Assembly (NCBI GenBank): GCA_033439295.1
Contig: JAVTLE010000003.1
Span: 2,356,001 to 2,420,000 of the forward strand
Length of the DNA: 64,000 nucleotides
DNA from: Deuterostichococcus epilithicus
Taxonomy: Eukaryota > Chlorophyta > Trebouxiophyceae > Prasiolales > Stichococcaceae
Direction of reading: 5' to 3'
Shown: positions 16,561 through 26,900 of the stretch, piece after piece
Numbering within the stretch: the first letter of the stretch is position 1
How the letters are laid out: every line of letters begins with the position of its first letter
Translations under genes and position numbers: made by a program
Notes under the pieces: model-generated
What the model saw: the letters and a program-made list of their open reading frames with translations, nothing else
What the model was told of the DNA's origin: nothing
Databases searched by the model: none

Positions 16561-17517
16561 TTACAGCTCTGCCACTAGCTCTGTGCGCATGCGGTACTGC
16601 TCGTCGTTCTGCGAGAGGTCGTCTGAGTCCGCATCCCAGCCGTAGGTGTCCGCCATCTCCTGAACCAGAGTTGAACACAAGACCACATGAAGGCAAGCTA
16701 AGGTAGTCTCACACCCTGCGTGTAGAAATCAAATACAGATTCGAACAAAGACAGATGCTCCAGCCCTGGATTGCAGAATTGTGACGGCTCCTTGGGAATC
16801 AGCTGGTGCGGTCGCTGCAACTTCCGTCATCATGACATGGGACGATGTCGGCCATTGTCCCTCCACCCACCCCCACGAGTATCCCCCGGAAGGCTCGCAC
16901 GGGCGCGCAGCGGTTGAGTGCATGCAGGTGATGGAAAGCGATGCGAGTTGAGTACCTAAGCCAAGGCACAGGCTGCCAAAGGGTCATATCGCCTCTGCTA
17001 TCCAGACGACACACACCTCAGGGTTGATGCCAATGAAGTGTGCCAGGGTCGCCAGGCGCGCCTGCGAGTCGCCACGCAGCTGCAGACCGTATGCCGCCGC
17101 CAGCTTCTGCATGCTTCTGCGGCCCATGTTCAGCAGGTCGCAGATCGTGGCTGGAAATTGCGGCGGCACTGCGCCGTCGTCGCCGGGCAGCGGCCGCAGC
17201 AAGTCGGTGTCAAAGCAAGGCACAACAGCCGCATTGGCGGCCCGAGCTTGCGTGCGGGCAGCATCGATGCGGATCTGCTGCAGCAGCGCTGTCTGTGCCG
17301 CCATGTGCCGCTCGATGGCGGCAAGCGACACCCGAATCTCCTGCATGTTGCTGACCGGTGACGTGTTGGCGGGGACTGAGGGGTCGGCTGGGGCTTGTGC
17401 TGGGGCGGCGGCGGCAGTAGTAGGGGCTTGGGCGGCGGAGACCGCAGCCGGAGCAGCATCAGCGCGCGACTGCTGGGGTGTGACAGTGGCGCGCCTTTTG
17501 CTTCGTGCCTTGGCCAT
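16561..17517 (-). CDS. Hypothetical 199-aa protein
   Basis: Two exons, 17517-17017 and 16659-16561, phase 0, donor GTGTGT, acceptor GGTTCAG. The start MAKARSKRRATVTPQQSRAD is basic and NLS-like. An Ala/Pro/Thr-rich stretch follows, then an amphipathic helix (SLAAIERHMAAQTALLQQIR) that could form a coiled coil. The best-structured part is CDLLNMGRRSMQKLAAAYGL, followed by a segment ending HFIGINPEV. Its helix-turn-helix pattern recalls SAP-type DNA-binding motifs, but this is a weak impression. The C-terminus is acidic (YGWDADSDDLSQNDEQYRM). I do not recognise the family; a nuclear role is inferred from composition only. Confidence 0.55.
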
Positions 17518-18192
17518 CTTGCTGCAGCGGATGAGAATTGAGAGCCGATGAGTATGTTCCTTGCGTTGCTCTTAGCAGCACAGGCTTTGGCTCTGCACAC
17601 CGAGGTTGTGGAGGTCGGAACGAGATTGACGAGTGTACATCGGAGAGACTATTACTGAGGGGCTGCAGAGTGACTTGCGCACCTTGATTCGTGCTGCTGC
17701 GTTGTGTGGTGCCGAAGGCGTGCCTCGAAGCCTGGAAAGCGAGAGCTGCGACTGCAAGAGTCTTGAACCTTTTCTTGAACGGTCCGCCGATATTCCCGCC
17801 GATTGTGGTGTGGTCGAGCAACCGTGTTGTCACAGATAGGTACTCTCGAGACGGAGCCGCACTGCCGAAGTGTTTCTGGTATGTTCTGGGATTGTGTGGT
17901 CAATTCGACGAGATGTCGCTCTTGCTCGCTCGTCTCCATCAGGTGTACACACGTCAGTTGCGGGGGCAATCCAGAAACAAACGCCCTGCCCCAGCCCTAT
18001 TCCGCTCAACAACACCTTGCATAAGCCACTGGGATAACATCAAACCTTGTCCCGAGGTTGCCGCTGCCCTCAACCGCTGCGCAAGTAGCCACAGCAGCAA
18101 TAGCAGCACCACCAGTGCCGCGAAACCCATGGCGCAACCCAGTACCGGCTACCTCAATGCCGGGGCTTCCAATGACTATGGCGAAATGACAG
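17518..18192. other. Intergenic between two leftward genes
   Basis: A rightward ORF (17691-18335) crosses this interval and runs antisense to the last exon of the next gene; it has no family signal, so I leave it out. The interval probably holds the 17517 promoter and the terminator of the upstream gene. Confidence 0.35.
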
Positions 18193-20002
18193 CTATTTCT
18201 TCCCATCTTTCAGTGCAGGCGCGGGTTGCACCGCCGCTGCCAACTGGTCAAGGGCCGACCGCGTCTGGCCCTGTAGCAAATCCACCTGGTGCAGCGCCTG
18301 CGGGTGCACAATTCAAGCGAATCAGCGGCAGCTAGAACAGAGACCTCGAAGTCAAGGCAATCGTGCTGTGCTGGCGTCAATCTAACCTCACGACCCCTGG
18401 TGAGTCCGCAGCATGCTGTTGTGAGTGTGATGGCTGGGTTCCACTGGGTAATACAACAACCAGGCACGAAGATAGTGAAGGCTGCATCCATTTCGTACGA
18501 GCTGCTGTGCTGGAGGCACAGCCAATGAATGGCGCGCACCTCGTTCACGGGTCCTGGCAGCGCGGGTCGCATGAACCCCGGCAGGATCTTCGTACCGGTT
18601 ACCAGCACGAGCGCGATGCCCGCCACCAGGATGTAAGGCGACAGCAGCAGACTGCTGCCGACGAGGATGATGGCGCTGGTCGCCACCGGGTGCGCCACCA
18701 CCGCTGCGCGGCAAGAGGAGGACTCGTCAGCAGCGGCGCACTGAAAGGGTACATGACCAGATATTTGAGATGATTCTAGACTGGTACGTGAAGGCAGCGG
18801 CCGGTGCCGATGCTGGTTTGGCACTCTCCAGCACAAGGTGTGAGCAAGTTGTCTGTGCCACATGCGCAGCGGACCAGAGACACAGCCCGTAAGCCATGGT
18901 CCCATCAGTGGGGCGGAATGTGGTCGGCTTTGCACATGAGGCCTGTCATTACCTAAGAATGCCGGCGCCCAAACAAAAGCGGGTTTGCTATTTCGCCAGA
19001 ATGGGCCATTTCGCCAGACTGGAACGCCAGCAGCATCGCTTCTGTGCCACTTGATCTCACCTGACGCCGTGCCCGAGATGGCGCCCCACGCGAAGCTCGG
19101 GTTACGCACCGCCAAGTACAGCACCAGAAGCAAGACCGCAGGCACCACCACGAAGCGCACGCCCAGCCGCACGAGGCGCGGCACAAAGATTGCGAGGCCG
19201 CCGCCGACGGCGGCCGCCGCCACCGGGTGGTTCAGCAGGAAGCCCAGCACCTGCACCGGTGTTGAGGCCTGGTTTCCACTTGCACATGCCAGGGTGTGGC
19301 AGGCACATCATGCCGGCGCCGGAGCAGGGTCCCCGCAGGTTCAGCAGGCGCACTGGAGCCTGGTGTGCAGGTGTTAACATGCATACGGATGCAGCCTGGT
19401 CCAAGGGCCTCAGCCCTCAATCACCTGCAGGACAACGCACACAATCACAATCGAGGGCTCACCTGAAAAGGGTTGTCCAGCCGGGGCAGGCCATCAAAGT
19501 GCGGCAGGCTCAGGTCCGCCAGCGCCAGCGGAGACGCCACAGATCGCTGCAAGCTCATCCCGCCCGCCTGTGCGCCTAGAAGGGTGGTGCTCTCGCCCTG
19601 CGGCCGCGCTGCGCCACCGGCTGACATGCAGGCGGCATGCTCCGTCTGTGGCGCTGCTGAATTATGCTGCAGCTGGGACGCCTGCACTGGGCCTGCCATC
19701 AGCGCTGCGGCTGCGGCTGCCGAGGCCAGGCCGGTGGCTGCATGACGCAACATGCCGGTTTTGACTGGAGCTGAATCGTCGGCGTTGCTGCTAGAACTGA
19801 ATGCTGCGTGTGCGGAGCTCCAATACCGCCTGCCGCGGGCACAAGCGCGCTGTCCTGAGCTGCTGCTTACGTGCGCAGCGCTGCGCCAGCAGCTGACACT
19901 GCCTCTCGCCAACGCAACCCTGCCGGCTGACCCTTCGGCGGCCGGCAGACTGCGAATCCGCAGCCCGCCAGCTGCTGTCTGGCTGTTCAGCGCCGGCGCC
20001 AT
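18193..20002 (-). CDS. Probable plastid-targeted multi-span membrane protein
   Basis: Four exons, 20002-19463, 19250-19061, 18703-18540, 18297-18193; phases 0, 1, 0 all agree; 332 aa. The first 100 residues are rich in Ala/Ser/Arg and poor in acidic residues, like a chloroplast transit peptide. Then comes a hydrophobic stretch ending near GPVQASQ, which could be a second, lumenal-type signal. Exons 2 and 3 encode at least three membrane segments (for example PRLVRLGVRFVVVPAVLLLV and SLLLSPYILVAGIALVLVTG). The C-terminus is an amphipathic helix (LHQVDLLQGQTRSALDQLAA) ending Lys-Lys. I know no named family. Plastid location is inferred from composition. The start is the first ATG in the frame. 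Confidence 0.65.
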
Positions 20003-20922
20003 GTTCTCCACTGCAGTGCAGTGATAGGCGGTTTGCAGCTGCTGTCGCGCAACGTTGCTGACCGGCAAGCCTTGTTAAGCGCGACCTGCATGCAATGCCG
20101 GTATGACTTGCACTCTCAATTCTGATTTGATGCTTGGGCAGCAGCTACTGATCAAACAGAAGCCCCGAATCTAGAAAGTGCCCATAAACCGCCGCGATAA
20201 ACAAGACATTGGCATTGGCAGACACGAGCCACTGCAGGCGTTGCACCTCAGTCGACGAAGCTCCGGTGCAACTGGTGAGCGGATTTGAAAATTGTACAAG
20301 GCGCCGACGCTGTCCGACCTAGCTCGTCACATGGTGCAGCCAGATGCACTCTAGTATCGCAACGAATGGAGAGCACTTGTGTGAGGAGGCGCTGCGAGTG
20401 AAATTGCTAGTCTTATGATCTGCCCTGGGACACTCGTGTTTCGATAGAAAATCGGTACGGCCTGCTGGACCAGCTCGCGCACTCCAGAGTTGCAGCTTGC
20501 CAGCGTCAATTCAGCATTTGCTGTTGCAGGATCGATCGCGAGTCCAATCTTTCAGCTTCACTTTTGCACGAGGCCATGTCGTTCTTCTGATGGTGCTGTT
20601 CTAAACACTTTTCTCCAGGCGTTCTGGCGCCGCAGAGCCCGACGGAGGACAAGTAAAGTCTTCCCAGTATGTCGCAGCCAAGGCGCAGTGATCTGGGGTC
20701 AGAACGCCAGGTGATCGTCCGCACATCTCCTTAGTTGGCCGGGGCGCTGCCTCCTGTTGCAGCGCGATACGCAGAACTGTGCGAAATTGCACTGATGCAG
20801 CATCTGAATATGCCTGCAGCAACTCCTCATGTTCCACGACGAGGCCGTCCGACAGCATGACCAGGTGAGGAGGCGCCGCCGTCCCTCCTGCCGCACAACT
20901 GTAAACGCATGTCGTCTCTCAG
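20003..20922. other. Divergent region, contains unresolved 5' end of the next gene
   Basis: Upstream of the leftward plastid-protein gene and the rightward helical-repeat gene. A possible short rightward exon lies near 20820-20862 (ends CAG/GTGAGG), but its phase does not fit the exon at 20923. The opposite strand of 20601-20858 is also open. I could not place a start codon for the rightward gene. Confidence 0.35.
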
Positions 20923-23900
20923 ATCTGCTCGTCCTGCTGCACGATCTCCTTGCGTTTCATGCCAATGGCCTGCCTGCCAAGGTATCAGCCACAGGTAACG
21001 CAAAGCAGAGACATTATCATTGGCAAAGCCTGCACCGCAGATTCTGGACGTGTTTGCGGCAGTGGACCGGCTGCACCTCGTGGACGCGCAGAGCCTGCGC
21101 AAAAGCGCCGCCAAGGCGAAAAGCGTCGGCGCGCCGCTGGTGTTCTCGCTGAGCCGCGGTCCAAACAAGCCAGCGCACAAGGTGCGAGGATGTGGCGGCG
21201 GCTTCCAATGGCACGGTGGACGGCAGCCTGTTGGCGCATCCCCGCTTGCTGCACGCCAGAACTCGCATAACGGATCGTCTAGTATCGCAACCTGTGTTGA
21301 GACAGCCTCCCTCCAGGCTGACAGCAGTGCTCATGCGGCGTTGAATATTGCAGATGATTGCTCCGGGTTCCACCGACCTGGATGTACACACACTGTCATG
21401 GTAGATTCTTGCTGACTGCAGGTGGATGCCGAGAGGCTGATCCGGGCGCTGCCGCCGCACCTCATGGCCTGCCTCCTGGGGCGGCTGCCGGGCGCGGGCA
21501 CGGCCGCGGCGCTGTCGGCGACGGTCGACCTGGCCGGCAAGTCGTGGCAGGCGCACCTGTGCGAGGGGCTGCGCCTGCTGGCGGCGCTGTGCGACACCGC
21601 GGCGCGCACGCCGTCGCTGTGCCACGTCCTCGAGGTGGGCGACCAGCTTTACAGGGCCAGACGTCCGTCAGCAGCAGATCGCAAACCCTTCGGGTCAGGA
21701 GCTGGTTTCAAAGCTGGATCTGAAGACCATTTGCAAGTCGATGTTCGGGTCGAACAACCGGTGGGCTGCCATCGGCGGCGCCAGTGTTCAGCAGATCTTG
21801 GCTCCTAAAAGTTCCGGCGAGAGCTGATGAGTCTGGCTCCGCCGCAACACGCCTGTCGGAGTTGCTACTCGTGCCTCCTGCACACACTGGTGCACGGGTG
21901 GCAGACACACGAGTGCAGTCACGCATCAACCGCTGCCATGCATGCCGCAGGACGCCGCATTCCGCGAGCAGGTCGTAGACCTGGCGCTGCTGGTGCTGGT
22001 CAGCATGGCAGGACCGGACGTCGATGACGCCCTCAGGTTCGCCTGGCATGCGCCTTCATTGACCGGCTATGCCCAGCCAAAGAGCGACTACGTGCATAGA
22101 TGTATGTGCTTGGCCTTGCGGTTGTCTTGTCGTGTAGCATGTGTTGCTGGATCATGCAGCAACCGCTGCCAAGCTTCGACAGCCGGGTTGCTCGGTCTAT
22201 TCCATTACATGATGCACTGCTCGACCGTGCAGCGCGGCGGCGTCGCCAACGGCGGCCGGCGCCGCGGCGGCACTCGCCGCGGCGGAGCTGGTGCCGGGCG
22301 CACTGTCGGCACTCGCGGCAGGCGCGGGACCTGCGGCAGTGACACCCGACGGCGGCGCCGTGCAGCTGGGCGCCGGCGGGCCCGCGGGCCACTTCGAGGG
22401 TCTGGCGGCGCGGGTGCTGGGCCTGCCGGCATCCGAGCCGCTGCTGGACGCCATGTTTGACGGTGCGCGGCTCTGCTGATCTTCAGGGGTTATTCGCCAG
22501 CATCCACTGTCTGCATGGTTGCGGAATCTCGGTCGAAGTGGACTCTGCGGTCTAGAAACTTCTGGACAGGAAGAACATATATAGAATTACTGCCGCGCAA
22601 AGCGTGAACCGGTGTGTCAGTGGGGTCCTCGAGGACCTGCCTTTACGAGGCAGTTGGATGCATCGCCGAAACCTTGACAACTTGCTTCTTGTGAGCAGAG
22701 ACTGGGGGATGTTCACACAAGGACACGCCGCCAGTGCAGCTTTGCACTCCCCGGTCCTCGCTCTGCGTTTGCACTGGCCTGCTTCGCTACAGGCAATCGT
22801 GCGCGGCACTGGCGACAATGCATCCTGCTGCATCCTGAAGCTCTTGGTCACGCTTGTGCCTATCTCTTCATGTCACGCTGCATGCCCCTGCAATGCGATG
22901 CTGCGAAACCCATGGCGAGAATGGCATTTGGACAAAGCTGGTCCGTCGTCACAGACATTACAGCCGTCATCGCATGCCCTCTGATCCTCATTTCTCCTGA
23001 GACTCTTAGCTTGCTGTCCTTTGCATGTGGGTGTTGCTTGGGCGCCTGACGCTGCCGTTCGCATGATCCGGCCCTCATTTCACACCTGTTGCTCACACGT
23101 GAGCAATCCTCCTCACAGAGACGACGTGGCTTGCGCACAGGCGTGCGCACGGTGATTTGCATGGTGCGGGCAGCCTTGGAAGCGCCGGACGCAGCGGTCG
23201 ACGTGTACCAGCTGGCCTTCCATGCTGGCGTGGCGATGGAGGTTCTCGCGGAGTTGGCTGCCACGCCGCTGTTCTACCACAGGTGCGGCTCATGTCACTG
23301 GAACGCCCCCCTCTCCCAGGCAGAGCGTCACAGATGCGGAATCGATGGCGGGAGCGTTGCCTTGGAAGTGCCTGCGAAGCTGACTGGCGCTGTTCTACCA
23401 GAGGCTATACCCGGAACAGCCTATGCTGCTGCTGTCGTTGGCGCTTGAAAGGCCGCACACCACCCTGACCGTGGCCTCACCGGAGCACATGGTGATAGCT
23501 ATGCGCGAGATCTAATTATCGTCAAGTTTATGCGTTACATGCCTGGACGCAGGCTGCTGCTGCACGACCCGTCCGCGGCCGCGCCGCTACGCCTGGTGCT
23601 GGCGTCGCTGGCGCTGCACGATGCGCCGCTGGCGCCGCCGCCCTTCGTCCGGGGCCCCCGGGACCGGTTCCAGCCCGCAAAGCTGCCGGCGGAAGTCACC
23701 ACCGCGCGCGGCAGGGGTGCGGAAAAACGATGTAGGATTTAGGAGATGTGTGCAGAGACATCGCGGGATGCAGTGCAGGGAAACGCGACATAGCCTGCGA
23801 GCAGGGCAAGGGCAAGCCGGCAGCACGGTGCCAGGTAACATGGCCATGGTCGCATTGACGAGGCGGCTGTGGGAGCGCGGTGCGCATCTGGCGTCGCCAT

Positions 23901-26900
23901 TGCTGGTCAGCGCGGAAGGAGCTTTCTGCACGATTGCTTTGAGCCGGTTGAGCTGCGGGTCGCGGCCTCTGTGCCAGCCAGCAGGTCGGTGTTATGTTAG
24001 CGAAATTTGCACGGTCGAGGGAACTGCGTGTAGAAGAGCAAGCGTCCGGGAAGCAGTTTTCACCGTGGGTTGCTGGTTTGGCGGTGCCTGTCGCGGCACA
24101 GGCGGCATGCAGAAGTGTGCAGCCTGGTGAGGCAGAAGCATGCCAAATTCATGATCCCCTGGTCCCCTTCTTCTCGGACAGACCTACCTCAGTGCAGGCT
24201 GGCTGCAAGGCTCCCGCCCAGCAGCAGACTCGTCATCAGTGTCGTTGTCTGCTGTCGTTGAGGCGCTGCCGCACGCTGCTGCACGCCCCACAACATGGTT
24301 TTGGGCGCTTGCCGGCTGTTTGGGCGAACCATTCAGGCAGGCTGGACCAGGTTAAGAGCATCACGCCGTTCTAGAGCTGCACCGCCTGACTGCATCAGCA
24401 ACTTCTGCACATGCTTCTGCCTCCTGTTCAACCAGCACCAGACGCCTGCTGCAGGCGCCGCCGGAAGCTCGTGGCGACGCGGGACTGTGCACTGTTGATG
24501 ATTGTGCTCGGCAGTAGCAGCAGCCAGGCTACTCATCTTCGTGTCATGAGCCGCATGCCGCCTCGCTTCCATGCGCCACGGAGCTGCTGGCGGCATGGGG
24601 TTGCGCTCTGCTGGCGGTGCTGGTAAAGCGGCACGGCTCTGCACCTACTCATCCACCACAACCCAAAACCACCATGCTGCCTGACATGTCTTGACATGTC
24701 CTGACTTCAGGTGCGGCGGAGCTGCTGGCGGCCCGGGGGTGCGCACTCCTCATGATGCTGGCGGAGCGGGAGGAGCCTTCCTTCCTGGACAGCGTCGCGG
24801 GCGATGCCGCCTCCACTGCCGCGGCGCGTGGCATCGTCGCCCGCCTGGCGCGCAACACAGGTGCATTACATTCACTTGTGCCTCGAGCAGCGGCTTGAGC
24901 CGTGTGTGCCGCTGTCGGCCAGCTGGCCGTTGCAAATCAGCGCAGATTTCATCAGCGAGAATTTTCATTAAAAAAATTCAAAATCTTTGTAATATACAAC
25001 CGTTTGGTAAGAGCTCGGCAGTGGGGTTGCTGGCCTCTACCTGGGGCGGCACCCACGCCTGGGAGGGAGGCCCCCGCATCGCAGCAGCAGGCAGAGGGCA
25101 ATGCCATGCCGGCTGGCTGCTGCAGTGGCACCCTGCGCTTTGCCAAGGCCGCATTCCGGCGATGTGCGACTGGCGCCTTCGCGTATGCTGGTGCAGTGGT
25201 GTCTTGCGAAAGACAGCACTGCAAACGCAGAAGTGGACCGCCCCAGTCAGCCCTAGTCTCATCTCTGTCTTGCTGGCGCACCCTCGAGCTGTGGGAAAAC
25301 TCCTCGGCCATTCGCGGCAACTGCTGAGCTGATGCCACAGCTGCCGCTGCCGTCGGCGGCTCGGCTGCTTGCCTGCCGGGGCGAGTGCGCAGCTTGCTTT
25401 CCAACAAGCAATGAGCCATGAGCCGTTCGTAGACTCCCCTCACCAGTGATGCACACCTCGTGTGCCAGAAGGACAGTGGCACTTGATTTCATGCCACCCG
25501 CAGAGCCGGTCCTGCCACGGCCGGCGGCGGCACGGCTGCCGGCGGTGGCAGGCAAAGCGCAGCTGGCGCTGGCCGGACTCTGCGTCGCAGACGTGTTGCA
25601 GTGCGCCTTCTGTGTTCACAGCCGTGGCCCCAGCTTCAAGATACAGACCTGAAGCTCGTAATCAAAATCCGCAGAGCTGGTGCTGCGGCGGCCGCCCGCA
25701 ATGCGGCTGCCGCCGAGTCCCGGCGAGGCGCAGCTGGCGCTGGCGAGCCTGCGTGCGGCCGAGATGCTGGGGGACGACAGCAACCATCGGGCGGCGCTGA
25801 TGGACGCGCTGGCGGCGCCTGTTGCGGCGGTCCTAGCGGCGGCGCCCGCCGATTTCACATCCATGTGGTGTGGAGGTGCGTGTCACCTTTGGACACAAGT
25901 TTGTCCAGCGAGGAGGTACCCTCCTCCGTGTGGACCTTGAGCCACGGTAGGGGAGTGTAGCCTTGGTGACACGGCTGCGGCATGAGCGGCGCTGAGTATG
26001 CGCTGTGCTGATGGGAGCAAAGTAGGCTGTGGGGTGATGCAGCGTCTGCTTCCAGGGGTTGGCGCCTGCGCTGCTATGCCTTACAGATCATCTCACATCT
26101 GACCGATGCACACAGCCTCAAAGCGCTTCAATTATTGCAGGCAGCGCCGCGGCGGCGCTGCACGGCGGCAACACCATCCCGCTACCCATCGGCAGCATCA
26201 CGCCGCTGGCGCTGAACGTGTCGAACGCCATCTCGGCGACCGCGGACACGCTCGCCAAGGTGTGATTGATCGGACAATCTGAAAAGGACAAATTGAAAGG
26301 GTACTTAGGACAGCATTTGGGACCTGCGCTCAAGAGTCGTTCTGTGCTGTGCCTGGCCTGGCCTTCGTGGCCTGGCTTTCACAACCCGCCGGACAACGGT
26401 CTGTGAATAGGAGATGATATTGCCGATCCAGCAGTGATGGAATCGATGAAACCCGCCTCTTTGAGACTTGGGCATCGCTCGAGAGGCCGCGCACAGTGTT
26501 CGGGTGTGTTTGACTTCCGTGCCCTCACCTCTAAACCCAAATCCTGCTCTGCGGCACGTCGTCATGGCGGTCCACGCCAGGTCGAGGCAGCTGCCAGTCA
26601 CGCTTTCTGGAACTACTGGTCGCACTCAAGGGTCTGGACTCGGCGCGCAGACGCAGCCGCACATTGTGCAGGGGGCGCGGCCGTCGGCGGCGGGCGCGGC
26701 GGCGGCGGGCGCGCTGGAACGCGGCATCCTGCTCTTCAAGCTGCTCGGAAACCTGCATGCACCGTCTGCACAGCTCGCCGAGGTCTCGCCCGCCCACCAC
26801 CCTGCCAGAACACCTGCCCACCACCAAACTTCTAGAATGCCCACCACCTACAGCAGTCCAGGGTGTAGGGTCCCTCTGTCTCGCGCAATGAGGAGCAGGC

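Noticed and set aside
17691-18335. 214-aa rightward ORF
   Set aside because: Overlaps antisense the last exon of the plastid-protein gene, no conserved motif, no splice support.
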